Counted from the stretch's first letter, positions 31,925 through 41,995 are shown. The stretch: DNA of 64,000 nt from Phytophthora hibernalis (GCA_012656075.1 JAAKBF010000070.1:62001-126000); one strand, 5' to 3'. Made by a program: numbers and translations. The notes: a model not told the origin generated them from the sequence alone.

Positions 31925-32730
31925 ATGGCATCCACGCAGAAGACGGTTCTCATCACGGGCAGCACGCGCGGCATCGGCCTCGCCTTCGCTGAGCACTACA
32001 TCAAAGCTGGATGGAACGTCATTGCCACGGCGCGCTCCAACAGCAACACGGAAAAGGTGCGATGCTGTCGGAGGAGTTGCCTTCTATGCTTCTGAATGTA
32101 CTCACGCGATTGCTTTCACTGATCACTCGCAGCTGGCAGCGCTTGCTCCGTTCAAGATCGTCTCTATGGACACGAGCGACGAGGCCTCGATTGTCGAGGC
32201 AGGTCGCCAACTCGAGGGTGTGGCCATTGACCTGCTCATCAACAACGCGGGAATCGGCCTCCCCAGCGAGCTCGCGTCTGGTACTAAGGACGCGCTCATG
32301 CGCCAGTTCGAAGTGAACGCTGTCGGACCGTTCCTCGTGACGCGTGCACTGCTACCAAACCTGGAGCTCGCGGCGAAGGCCCGCGGCAACGCTTTCGTCG
32401 TGCAGCTCTCGTCATTCATGGGCAGCATCGGCAGCTGTACGAATGACACCGCGGCCTTCTTCAAGCAAGCTGGCTACGGGTACTCGTCGTCCAAAAGCGC
32501 GCTCAACATGATCACTCGCTTGCTGGCAGTCGAACTTCGCGAGAGGAACATCGTGGCTGTGTCAGTGCACCCTGGCTACGTGGACACTGACATGACCGAA
32601 GGCAAGGCCACGCTGAAGCCGTCGGATTCCGTGGCAGCCATGACCGGCCTTATCACCAAGCTGACCCCGAGAGCACGGGCAAGTTTTCAACCTGGACCCG
32701 CAGATCCCCGTGTCGGAGCTTCCGTGGTAA
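31925..32730 (+). CDS. SDR-E1, two single-base deletions near the 3' end
   Basis: This SDR has about 243 aa. Exon 1 is 31925-32056 (MASTQKTVLITGSTRGIGLA ... NSNTEK), with a 76-base intron GTGCGA...CTCGCAG. Exon 2 is 32133-32730 with DLLINNAGIG, serine region QLSSFMGSIG, the YSSSKSALNM active site and HPGYVDTDMT. Near 32665-32690 the sequence reads GACCCCGAG and AGTTTTCAAC, where the third copy (43145-43443) reads GACCCCCGAG and AGTTTTTCAAC. These two lost bases turn the family end FFNLDPQIPVSELPW into an unrelated tail. Restoring both makes 132 + 600 bases. It converges on glycine-rich protein copy 1. Confidence 0.88.
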
Positions 32731-33045
32731 GGGATTCGCTGATGCAGCAGTGTTAGCCGACAGCGCAAAGGGCAGCACTCCCACGCTAACATTTGCTAAG
32801 TACCATTCTGAGTGTTTTGCATCGTGCACTTCGTTATTAGTGCATGTACGCATAGCGTTGCAGTCTATTCGTTGTGCTGTTGCTAATCCCCAGCGTGACT
32901 TGGCGCTATCGAGGAGGCAACAAAAGAACCGAGAAAGCAATGGCCAATGCAACACATTTATTTTTTTACGACAGGACTGAACAAACTCATCGACAGCAAT
33001 CAACAGAGGCTCGAGTGAGTTCCGATGGGACGGACGCTCATTAGT

Positions 33046-33818
33046 TCACTCCGAGCGAAGTTTGCGGTACCCCTTCTGGGCTGCAGCGCCCGTGCCGGAC
33101 GTTCCGGTGCCAGAGGTCGTGGCACTCGCACTAGCCTTGGCGCCACCGTTTCCGTTTGTTGTCGCAGCTCCACCGGTGTTAGTGTTAGCACCTCCGCTGG
33201 CAGTTCTGTCTACACCGGCAGTTCCGCTCGCGCCACCACCGACACCTGCATTAGCACCTCCGCCGCCAACACCAGCGGTCCCGCCCACACCGGCCGTTCC
33301 ACTCACGCCAGCAGTTCCGCTCACTCCACCGCCCACTCCCTCACCAGCGTTGCCAGCAGCGATTCCACCAACACCAACGTTTCCACCTACGCTTCCACCA
33401 ACCCCAGCATTACCTCTCACACCGCGACCAGCTCCGGCGGGCCTCCAACCCCAGCGCCAGCATTTCCGCCAAGACCGGCGGTGCCGCCTACTCCAGCGCC
33501 AACACCGCCACCGACGCCCCCGCTTACTCCAGCACCGCCGTAGCCATTGCCGTTGCCGTAGCCGTTGCCGTATCCACCCACACCGGCTCCAACATCACCA
33601 ACGCCGACACCGACACCTCGGCCGTACAATCCTGCACCAGCTCCAGCTCCGCCGTACAAGCCTGCGCCAACTCGAGCTCCGCCGTACAGTCCCGCACCAC
33701 CGTGTAGCCCAGCGCCAAGAAGTCCGAAGGTCTGGGCCGCCTCTTCCTTCGCGTATACTCCGTTTGAGAGGGCCACGACGACGAGGCACAGGGCGGTGAT
33801 CTTGCTGCTGATGAACAT
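33046..33818 (-). CDS. Secreted glycine-rich protein, copy 1, one-base frame break
   Basis: This is the same gene as the intact copies at 36178-36951 and 43759-44532. The signal peptide MFISSKITALCLVVVALSNG..A is followed by a short KEEAAQTFGLLGAGL segment and about 200 residues of Gly/Ala/Val repeats (GVGVGVGDVGAGVGGYGNGY). Near 33438 GCGGGCC replaces GCGGAGCC, a one-base loss, so the frame ends early (VGGPPELVAV) and the C-terminal half with KGYRKLRSE lies in the next frame. The likely role is as a structural cell-wall or extracellular protein; no enzyme motif is present. Long proline- and serine-rich frames on the opposite strand are shadows of the repeats. Confidence 0.85.
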
Positions 33819-34347
33819 TGTTTACGTTTGTAGTTTGTGAGAACCTTGCTTGCTCTTGAACGCGCTTGCTGTCTGTTGAATGTGCACTCGAGTGAGGAGA
33901 TTTGGAAATGAGCTTCAGTCAGCCAGCTAACTCGACTCCGATCGAGGTTGACTGCTCGAAGTGCACCCTCTAGTCTGTAGTAGTGTTTGCTGCGAGTTGA
34001 CATGTGAGACGGGATGATGACCAGGTCTTCGGCAAGTATGCGGAGACCCAGGCGGTACATGTACTACATATCCTTTTCGCCGTTCGGACACCATGTAAGG
34101 TGCATGTATTAATACGTGTAACTAAGTTACCGATCAATTCGGGGCACATGGACACCCCCTCAGCTGACAAGGCCACAACTGTTCTCGGACAGATGGACAG
34201 ACGATGTCGGCACAGACGCTGGCCAAGCTGGTCGAAGCACGCCAAGCAGTTGAAAGCGGGGTCGGTCAATGACAAGTAACACAATCCACCTCGCCCCTTT
34301 ATTATTATTATTAGCAGTTGAAGCGGGTTGGTCGGTCGAGAATCTCG
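33819..34347. other. Glycine-rich protein upstream region within the palindrome arm
   Basis: It holds the promoter and leader side of glycine-rich protein copy 1, and a run of ATT/TTA triplets at about 34299-34313 next to the arm edge. I call no further gene; short frames here are repeated in the other two copies but look like non-coding sequence. Confidence 0.5.
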
Positions 34348-34982
34348 CTAGAACACTCTCTCGCGTAGCTCAACTGCCAGCAAGCGAGTGATCATGTTGA
34401 GCGCGGCCTTGGACGACGGGTACCCGTAGCCGAATTGCTTGTAGAAGGAAATCGAGTCCTTCGTGCAGCTGGCGATGCTGCCCAGGAGCGACGAGAGCTG
34501 CACGACGAAAGCGTTGCTGCGGGCCTTCGCCGCGAGTTCCAGATTGGGCAACAGTGTACGCGCCACGAGGAACGGTCCAACCGCGTTCACTTCGAACTGG
34601 CGCATGAGCGCGCTCTTGGTACCGGACGCGAGGTCGCTGGGGAGAAGGACCCCGCGTTGTTGATGAGTAGGTCAATGGCGATGCCCTCGAGTTGGTGAGC
34701 CGCCTCGACAATCGAGGCCTCGTCGCTCGTGTCCATGGAGACGATCTTGAACGGGGCAAGCGCTGCCAGCTGCCCATTGCAAACAACCGTGTGAGCGCCC
34801 ACAAGCATATAAACCTTAACCTTTTATGGATGGAAGATACAGTATCATACCTCTTCCGTGTTGCTGTTGGGGCGTGCCGTGCCGATGACGTTCCATCCAG
34901 CCTTGATGTAGTGCTCGGCAAAGGTAAGGCCAATGCCGCGCGTGCTGCCCGTGATGAGAACCGTCTTCTGGGTGGGTGCCAT
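34348..34982 (-). pseudogene. SDR-F1, truncated at the palindrome edge
   Basis: Exon 1 is 34982-34851 (MAPTQKTVLITGSTRGIGLT ... NTEE) and exon 2 starts at 34769 after an 81-base intron GTATGA...GGGCAG. A GGGGTCC run near 34655 is one base short, breaking the frame just after the INNAG motif; the next frame continues MRQFEVNAVGPFLVARTLLP to SYKQFGYGYPSSKAALNM-type sequence with the Tyr/Lys pair. At ELRER the gene runs into the palindrome arm (junction about 34362) and stops three codons later, so the last about 60 residues seen in SDR-F2 are gone. It is therefore a true truncation caused by the rearrangement, on top of the indel. Confidence 0.85.
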
Positions 34983-35649
34983 GGTCGGTGGGTGGAGTGG
35001 TCGGTTTCTTGCTGAGGGGTGTCAGGCTTGAAGTGTTTTGGAGAATGGAGTGGTGAGCTCAAGGTTTGCTGTGTCACCGAACATCATTCGTGTAGTGATG
35101 TTATAGCGATCCTTTCACGGAACGATGCATCATCATTTCGTGACAATCTTAATTTGTGATTGTTCAGCTAAGGTATCCAACCACTGCAACCAGAGGTCGG
35201 AGACAAGGTAAGCTACAAAGCTAAGGGTTTCGTTGATTTTTACGTCTAAAGCTGGGCACCCTAGTTATCCAAACGCGCGGCGACTGTCCAAAGCGGCCCA
35301 ACAAGTTGTCCGCCACTTCACAGACAACGCAGGGCGAGCTGGTCGATGCCAAGCTGTTCGAAAGCGAGCTGGTCGGTCACGAATCTTGTCAGAACTCACT
35401 CGCCACATTAAAGTTGCGCATTTTTTGCGCATTGCAAATAGGAGTCTGTTTGGGTTGCCACGAATATTGTGCTTTCGTCAACATTATCGGAATAATGCTG
35501 GGATTTGTATGAGCGAAGTTGAAGTTGTCCCACTGCAAATACCACCGACGCACGCTTAGCTGAAACCATCAACATCAACAGCTAGACTATCCGATAGCTC
35601 TCGCTTAGCGCGGCAATGCGCAACTTGATAGCGTCGGGAGTGTTCTGAC
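34983..35649. other. Loop part of the palindrome: SDR-F promoter and flank
   Basis: No gene is seen. It contains the SDR-F1 initiator-like CCATTCTCCAAAAC (minus strand, about 35050) and the dyad motif at 35139-35167. A further stretch is repeated, inverted, at 45060-45480. Confidence 0.5.
35139..35167. promoter_or_regulatory. Dyad motif upstream of SDR-F1
   Basis: CGTGACAATCTTAATTTGTG followed by ATTGTTCAG, about 157 bases before the SDR-F1 ATG. The mirrored copy at 45544-45572 lies at the same distance from SDR-F2. Confidence 0.55.
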
Positions 35650-36177
35650 GAGATTCTCGACCGACCAACCCGCTTCAACTGCTAATAATAATAATAAAGG
35701 GGCGAGGTGGATTGTGTTACTTGTCATTGACCGACCCCGCTTTCAACTGCTTGGCGTGCTTCGACCAGCTTGGCCAGCGTCTGTGCCGACATCGTCTGTC
35801 CATCTGTCCGAGAACAGTTGTGGCCTTGTCAGCTGAGGGGATGTCCATGTGCCCCGAATTGATCGGTAACTTAGTTACACGTATTAATACATGCACCTTA
35901 CATGGTGTCCGAACGGCGAAAAGGATATGTAGTACATGTACCGCCTGGGTCTCCGCATACTTGCCGAAGACCTGGTCATCATCCCGTCTCACATGTCAAC
36001 TCGCAGCAAACACTACTACAGACTAGAGGGTGCACTTCGAGCAGTCAACCTCGATCGGAGTCGAGTTAGCTGGCTGACTGAAGCTCATTTCCAAATCTCC
36101 TCACTCGAGTGCACATTCAACAGACAGCAAGCGCGTTCAAGAGCAAGCAAGGTTCTCACAAACTACAAACGTAAACA

Positions 36178-36951
36178 ATGTTCATCAGCAGCAAGATCAC
36201 CGCCCTGTGCCTCGTCGTCGTGGCCCTCTCAAACGGAGTATACGCGAAGGAAGAGGCGGCCCAGACCTTCGGACTTCTTGGCGCTGGGCTACACGGTGGT
36301 GCGGGACTGTACGGCGGAGCTCGAGTTGGCGCAGGCTTGTACGGCGGAGCTGGAGCTGGTGCAGGATTGTACGGCCGAGGTGTCGGTGTCGGCGTTGGTG
36401 ATGTTGGAGCCGGTGTGGGTGGATACGGCAACGGCTACGGCAACGGCAATGGCTACGGCGGTGCTGGAGTAAGCGGGGGCGTCGGTGGCGGTGTTGGCGC
36501 TGGAGTAGGCGGCACCGCCGGTCTTGGCGGAAATGCTGGCGCTGGGGTTGGAGGCTCCGCCGGAGCTGGTCGCGGTGTGAGAGGTAATGCTGGGGTTGGT
36601 GGAAGCGTAGGTGGAAACGTTGGTGTTGGTGGAATCGCTGCTGGCAACGCTGGTGAGGGAGTGGGCGGTGGAGTGAGCGGAACTGCTGGCGTGAGTGGAA
36701 CGGCCGGTGTGGGCGGGACCGCTGGTGTTGGCGGCGGAGGTGCTAATGCAGGTGTCGGTGGTGGCGCGAGCGGAACTGCCGGTGTAGGCAGAACTGCCAG
36801 CGGAGGTGCTAACACTAACACCGGTGGAGCTGCGACAACAAACGGAAACGGTGGCGCCAAGGCTAGTGCGAGTGCCACGACCTCTGGCACCGGAACGTCC
36901 GGCACGGGCGCTGCAGCCCAGAAGGGGTACCGCAAACTTCGCTCGGAGTGA
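36178..36951 (+). CDS. Secreted glycine-rich protein, copy 2, intact
   Basis: The protein has 257 aa and no intron. Residues 1-23 form a clear signal peptide (MFISSKITALCLVVVALSNG then VYA). A short KEEAAQTFGLLGAGLHGGAG region leads into Gly-rich repeats of GxGG, GNGYGNGNGYGG and GTAGVGG types. The last 50 residues are richer in Thr/Asn/Ser and end in a basic KGYRKLRSE. Such proteins are typically extracellular or wall-associated; no catalytic motif is visible and the exact role is unknown. Three copies lie in the window, each convergent with an SDR-E gene. The GGT/GGC codon repeats make antisense Pro/Ser-rich shadow frames. Confidence 0.88.
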   Translation: MFISSKITALCLVVVALSNGVYAKEEAAQTFGLLGAGLHGGAGLYGGARVGAGLYGGAGAGAGLYGRGVGVGVGDVGAGVGGYGNGYGNGNGYGGAGVSGGVGGGVGAGVGGTAGLGGNAGAGVGGSAGAGRGVRGNAGVGGSVGGNVGVGGIAAGNAGEGVGGGVSGTAGVSGTAGVGGTAGVGGGGANAGVGGGASGTAGVGRTASGGANTNTGGAATTNGNGGAKASASATTSGTGTSGTGAAAQKGYRKLRSE

Positions 36952-37266
36952 ACTAATGAGCGTCCGTCCCATCGGAACTCACTCGAGCCTCTGTTGATTG
37001 CTGTCGATGAGTTTGTTCAGTCCTGTCGTAAAAAAATAAATGTGTTGCATTGGCCATTGCTTTCTCGGTTCTTTTGTTGCCTCCTCGATAGCGCCAAGTC
37101 ACGCTGGGGATTAGCAACAGCACAACGAATAGACTGCAACGCTATGCGTACATGCACTAATAACGAAGTGCACGATGCAAAACACTCAGAATGGTACTTA
37201 GCAAATGTTAGCGTGGAGTGCTGCCCTTTTGCGCTGTCGGCTAACACTGCTGCATCAGCGAATCCC

Positions 37267-38071
37267 TTACCACGGAAGCTCCGACACGGGGATCTGCGGG
37301 TCCAGGTTGAAAAACTTGCCCGTGCTCTCGGGGTCAGCTTGGTGATAAGGCCGGTCATGGCTGCCACGGAATCCGACGGCTTCAGCGTGGCCTTGCCTTC
37401 GGTCATGTCAGTGTCCACGTAGCCAGGGTGCACTGACACAGCCACGATGTTCCTCTCGCGAAGTTCGACTGCCAGCAAGCGAGTGATCATGTTGAGCGCG
37501 CTTTTGGACGACGAGTACCCGTAGCCAGCTTGCTTGAAGAAGGCCGCGGTGTCATTCGTACAGCTGCCGATGCTGCCCATGAATGACGAGAGCTGCACGA
37601 CGAAAGCGTTGCCGCGGGCCTTCGCCGCGAGCTCCAGGTTTGGTAGCAGTGCACGCGTCACGAGGAACGGTCCGACAGCGTTCACTTCGAACTGGCGCAT
37701 GAGCGCGTCCTTAGTACCAGACGCGAGCTCGCTGGGGAGGCCGATTCCCGCGTTGTTGATGAGCAGGTCAATGGCCACACCCTCGAGTTGGCGACCTGCC
37801 TCGACAATCGAGGCCTCGTCGCTCGTGTCCATAGAGACGATCTTGAACGGAGCAAGCGCTGCCAGCTGCGAGTGATCAGTGAAAGCAATCGCGTGAGTAC
37901 ATTCAGAAGCATAGAAGGCAACTCCTCCGACAGCATCGCACCTTTTCCGTGTTGCTGTTGGAGCGCCGTGGCAATGACGTTCCATCCAGCTTTGATGTAG
38001 TGCTCAGCGAAGGCGAGGCCGATGCCGCGCGTGCTGCCCGTGATGAGAACCGTCTTCTGCGTGGATGCCAT
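37267..38071 (-). CDS. SDR-E2, mirror copy of SDR-E1, with a 2-base and a 1-base deletion
   Basis: Same gene as SDR-E1 in the opposite palindrome arm. Exon 1 is 38071-37942 and two bases short: GCCACGGCGCTCC instead of GCCACGGCGCGCTCC, so the frame breaks after VIATA. Exon 2 is 37865-37267 with INNAGIG, SSFMGSIG and YSSSKSALNM all conserved. Near 37330 one C of a five-C run is missing, spoiling the PESTGKFFNL end, but here the T run is complete, unlike SDR-E1. The indels thus differ between two otherwise matching copies. It is convergent with glycine-rich protein copy 2. Confidence 0.87.
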
Positions 38072-38322
38072 GGTCGGTGGAGAGTGGAGTGGTTGATTTC
38101 TTGCTGAGGTGTGTCAGGCTTGAAGTGTTTTGGAGAATGAGTTGGCGAGATCAGTGCAAAGTTGTGCTCTTAAGAATAAGGCGAACGAGTCTGAGTCCCG
38201 GTCCTCTGTCATTGTACCATACCACTAGGCGGGTCGCTTGGCGTAAGCGCCAACAATGTCAACATGCTGAGTTAATACTCATCAGTGCTAAAATAACGCT
38301 ATGCAGTAGTAAGGATGACGCC

Positions 38323-38353
38323 CTGAACAATCACAATTTGGGATTGTCACGAG
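38323..38353. promoter_or_regulatory. Dyad motif upstream of SDR-E2
   Basis: CTGAACAATCACAATTTGGG followed by ATTGTCACGAG, about 250 bases before the SDR-E2 ATG. It is the best-preserved full copy of the motif. The palindrome arm ends inside it. Confidence 0.55.
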
Positions 38354-38982
38354 CGTTTGCATCGCGCGTGCAACCAGAAAGCAGTGAGTAGAAAGGTATT
38401 ACATGGAATAAGACCACGTCACGGGGCTCTTCGTAAACATACCGTAGTGTCCATTTTCGTGATCAAACTTGCAATGAGATAAATTCAAAATCATACATGT
38501 ACTCATACTGTACCGCGTTCTGTACCGGTAGCACCGACACCTTGCACAACCAAATAAACACCCGTGTCGGATGACGTTTCAATGCTTCGCTATTCCAACA
38601 TAACGCTACATGCGGTTGGAATGTTGTTCGAGCCTCGACTCGTCATATACTACCGGTGCCGTAGACAAGAACGGAAGCTTACCGGTACATGTAGTTGTGT
38701 GCGACAACGTGGATCCGCAAACGCGTCATGACATGACTCATGTAGCCATTTTTCGTGCTCACACGTCACAGATTCGTCCGTTTGCGTTGCTTACGCAAAC
38801 AGTTTATCTACCAATCACAGCAAGGTATCCATTTAAGCTTTCCTGGGGACAGTCTCAATAATGTCTACCCCAAAAATGCCCACGTGTCTGTCCTGGATGA
38901 GTAACCAAAGTTCACTCAACCAAAGTTCACTCAGCAAGTTGCCACCTCACCGTCAAGCAAAGTTTTCCCTCAATCTTCAGCC
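38354..38982. other. Intergenic region with OYE2 promoter
   Basis: No gene is seen. It holds the palindrome at 38780-38800 and a direct repeat (CCAAAGTTCACTCA twice, about 38906-38934) just before the OYE2 leader. The promoter-proximal part, but not the whole stretch, is mirrored upstream of OYE3. Confidence 0.5.
38780..38800. promoter_or_regulatory. Palindrome GTTTGCGT-TGCTT-ACGCAAAC upstream of OYE2
   Basis: Eight-base perfect arms around a five-base centre, about 190 bases before ATG 38983. It shares the TTACGC/GCGTAA core with the inverted repeats before SDR-A and SDR-C and with TTGGCGCTTACGCCAA before SDR-E1/E2. OYE3 keeps only the half nearest the gene. Confidence 0.45.
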
Positions 38983-40106
38983 ATGGCCGCCATCACCGCC
39001 GACTACAAGCTCTTCACGCCTCTGAAGCTCGGCGACGACCTCGAACTCAAGAACCGCATCGTCTTCGGACCTCTTAGCCGCGGACGCGCCAATGCCGACC
39101 GTGTGCCGTCTGAAGACAACCAACTGTACTACGAACAGCGTGCGGGTGCCGGACTCATCATCTCGGAGGCTACCGCCATCTCTGAGCAAGCCTACGGCTG
39201 GTACCACGCCGCCGCGTGCTACACGGAGGCCCACGTGGAAGGCTGGAAGCGAGTGACCGAGCGTGTGCACAAGAAAGGAGGCAAGATCTTCCTGCAGATG
39301 TGGCACATGGGTCGTCAAGGTCACACGAGCTTCAACCCCAAGGGTGAAATTGTGTCTGCATCGGCTGTACGTCTCGAAGGTGGTCACACCCGCAATGCCA
39401 ACTACGAAACGTCCGACTACGAGACTCCGCGTGCGTTGGAGACGGACGAGATCCCGGAGTGGTCGAGTCCTACCGTCACGGAGCCGAGTTGGCACTGAAG
39501 GCGGGTTTTGATGGAGTGGAGATCCACGCCGCCAACGGGTACCTGATTGACCAGTTCTTGCAGTCGTCCACCAACAAGCGCACGGACAAGTATGGAGGTT
39601 CGTTCGAGAACCGCGCACGTCTTCTGCTGGAGATCGTGGAGGCTGTCAAGACGGCCGTACCGTCGCACCGTATCGGTGTGCGTCTCGCCCCCAACGGAGC
39701 GTTTGCTGGAATGGGCAGCGAGGACAACTACGAGATGTTCAAGTACACAATGGAGCGTCTGAGCACGCACGACCTGGGCTATCTTGCCATTCTGGACGGG
39801 TTTGGCTTCGGCTACACGGACAAGTCCCGCCACATCACTGCGTTCGATGCCAAGACGGCGTTCAAGGGCCTCGTCATGGCCAACAACAACTACTCGCGCG
39901 ACCGTGCTGAGGGTGCGATTCGCACGGGAACCGTGGACTTTGTGGGCTTCGGACGTCTGTACATCTCGAACCCCGACCTGGCGGAGCGTTTCCAGAACGA
40001 CTGGCCGCTGAACCCGGAAGCCGGCCACGAGGTGTACTACAACTCGGCTCTGGGAGGCAAGGGCTACAACGACTTTCCGTTCTACAAGGAAGAGCTCAGC
40101 AACTAG
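38983..40106 (+). CDS. Old yellow enzyme OYE2, one-base frame break
   Basis: This FMN ene-reductase of the OYE family has about 374 aa and no intron. The start MAAITADYKLFTPLKLGDDL is followed by RIVFGPLSRGR, MWHMGRQGHTSF, active-site IHAANGYLIDQFLQ and NKRTDKYGGSFENRARL, with the end FYKEELSN. Near 39455 GATCCCGGAG replaces GATCCCCGGAG of OYE3; the lost C stops the first frame at 39498, and the second frame (from VVESYRHGAEL) is intact. Restoring it gives a full enzyme. It is nearly identical to OYE3, which lies inverted at 47163-48286, and about 70-75 percent similar by eye to OYE1. It is divergent from SDR-E2. Confidence 0.9.
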
Positions 40107-40410
40107 GCTGGTTGATCAGTGAGCAGTGCCCCGTATCAAATAACACTTTGAAGTGATACAGTTCCTTTTACAAGAATTACCAGTCTGATTTTAGTTTGAA
40201 ACTGTCAAAAAATTAATGTTATTGTTTGTGAATGTGGTTTTGCCTACGTTGGTCGGCTTCGTTTCCATCGCACACAGAGTACTCATTCAGTACCGATTCT
40301 CCTTAGAAGTGCTTGCCTTCGTGTCGAGCTTCCTACTCCTCTTCCATTACGCGTACACAGCTCTCCAGCGCACTCACTCAACTCACTGTCGGTCTTTTTC
40401 CGGGTTGAGC
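40107..40410. other. Convergent intergenic space
   Basis: No feature is seen between the OYE2 stop and the end of the bHLH-PAS gene. Confidence 0.5.
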
Positions 40411-41498
40411 TCACAGCTGCACGTTAATAGCAGACTTCTTGCGTTTGCCGTCGCCAGTAGGTACCTGCTTCTCCTTGACGTCCACCTTTCGCCGCTTCGT
40501 AGCCAACAGTTTCTCCATGAAACTGAACTCGATGTTCACAGGTTCCCCACTGTCATCCACCACCACCGCAGCAATCAAATTCACTGCAACCGTCTTGCCG
40601 CCCGCCGCACACGCCTTCACCAAGACGCCCATGGTCTTCTTCTCGTGGCGGATTTTATCCACGATTTTATCCAGTTTTTCCAGGTCCGCACACACAAACT
40701 GGCGCAGCGACTTCTTCTTCTTCAAGGTCGGCTCCGCCAGCCCCGTGTGTTCCACAAATGCGGAATTGAAGGCCAATGCGCGGCCGTTCAGATCCACGAC
40801 CAACCGCGGCATCGACGTGTTTTCGAACGCATGTCGCAGCACTTTGTCGCCTCGACCAATTGGCGTCTGCGCGCGGAAGCTCTCGGCTTGTCTCTCAGCG
40901 CGCACTGCCTTCTGCTGGGCGACTTGCAGGTCCGTCCGCAGTTTCTCGACGAAGTGCGCCGTGTTGTCCAGCACCGACTGCTTGTTCTTCTTGGTCTGCA
41001 CGCCGGCGGCGTCCAGCAGTTCACGCAGCTGGTTGATGCGTTCGTTCAGCTTGAACATGCGCTGCTTCTCCTTCTTGTTGAGCTCCTCGCGCGAGCGTTT
41101 GACGACGACGGCGCGTCATTGTCACTACCGTTGACGACGTTGACTGGCGCCTGGTACGTCGGCAGGTAGGGCGCGCTGGGCTCGTACTTTAGCGGCGTGT
41201 GCTGCGGGATGCCCTGCGGCAGGAAGTGACCGTAGGGCGGCTGCATGAAGAACTTGGGGCGGTCGTCGCTCGGCTGCTGCGGCGGCTGCTGTTCGTAGCG
41301 CATGGCGGACGAGGAGACGTAGTCGGATGATGGCACCATTTGGCGAATGGAGTGATTGGCGTCGACGGATTGGCTGAAAAGCGAGGGTGCGGCGCGATTG
41401 GCTGCGAGGGGAGATGGTACAATGTACCAGGAAAACCCTTCCGGCTCGACAAAGGGATCACCATTTTCAGATTGACTCCATGTTATTATCCCTTTCAT
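40411..41498 (-). CDS. bHLH-PAS transcription regulator, one-base frame break
   Basis: This is a nuclear DNA-binding regulator. The first frame (41498-41046) has a Pro/Gln-rich N-terminus (YEQQPPQQPSDDRPKFFMQP). Near 41115 the frame changes by one base into VVVKRSREELNKKEKQRM, then KLNERINQLRELLDAAGVQT and KQSVLDNTAHFVEKLR, a basic helix-loop-helix with the usual Arg/Glu basic residues. A PAS-like fold follows (HAFENTSMPRLVVDLNGRAL ... FNSAFVEHTGLAEP ... AAVVVDDSGEPVNIEFSFME), ending in a basic nuclear-type tail (KRRKVDVKEKQVPTGDGKRK). The start may be the later MVPSSDYVSSSAMRY near 41340. bHLH proteins bind E-box-like palindromes; whether it controls the neighbouring redox genes is unknown. 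Confidence 0.85.
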
Positions 41499-41549
41499 GA
41501 ACGCGGTGTTTTGACTTAACTAAAGTAAACCATACAAGCCAAGATGTTA

Positions 41550-41995
41550 AGTCATGAAGGGGGCAAAACGACCCCTTTCATAAATCACTGTACTGGTGAC
41601 ACCAGTGGTGTCAGTGCTGGCAACGGTGTATAAACGTTTATTCCATAAAACGCGTAATAACGCGTCATTTGACTGTTTATTTGATCGGACGCGTATAAAC
41701 AGAGGTCCACGACCGTTCATTCAAGTGGCACAGTGTACCCATGCGCTCAAAATTGCACCCATTCAGTCCGTGGAAGTCCCACATCTCACGGTGGGTTTAC
41801 TGATATCAAATCAACTTTTACGCGTAATTACCACTCTGAGTTCGTAAAAACTGTTAGTACACGCTGTCTAAACTGTACAGTCCAAACTGTTTAAACGTTT
41901 TTTATCGTACTGTCACTACCAGCACTGGTGGTGTCCCTTCCGCACAGTGGTACGGAGATGGTGATACGGGGCAAAATGACCCCCTTCATACTATG
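41550..41995. mobile_element. Inverted-repeat element (MITE-like), about 450 bp
   Basis: Both ends carry ATGAAGGGGG: ATGAAGGGGGCAAAACGACC on the left (41554) and, as reverse complement, CCCCCTTCAT on the right (about 41990). Just inside, GGTGTCAGTGCTGGCAAC and its inverted partner (ACTACCAGCACTGGTGGTGTC) face each other, as do TTTA-rich blocks with ACGCGTAA. The interior is AT-rich and non-coding. I see no clear target duplication. Confidence 0.5.

Larger units (their letters stand above)
31649..34362. repeat. Left arm of the large palindrome
   Basis: This arm is nearly identical to the reverse complement of 35650-38350. It carries SDR-E1, glycine-rich protein copy 1 and flanks. The left edge falls inside the dyad motif (similarity stops after GGATTGT); the right edge is at AGAACACTC, inside the truncated SDR-F1. 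Confidence 0.85.
35650..38350. repeat. Right arm of the large palindrome
   Basis: This is the reverse complement of the left arm at 31649-34362. It holds the intact glycine-rich protein copy 2 and SDR-E2. Differences between arms are few and mostly single-base indels. Confidence 0.85.

Noticed and set aside
33025..33799. Long Pro-, Ser/Thr- and Ala-rich frames opposite the glycine-rich genes (also 36289-36972, 43738-44421)
   Set aside because: They are the antisense reading of GGN-codon repeats; the sense frame has a signal peptide and clean start and stop in two intact copies.
35712..36026. Cys-containing 104-aa frame upstream of the glycine-rich gene (copies at 33970-34284 and 44684-44998)
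   Set aside because: Preserved in all three units only because the DNA is duplicated; no domain or signal peptide, and it overlaps the presumed promoter.
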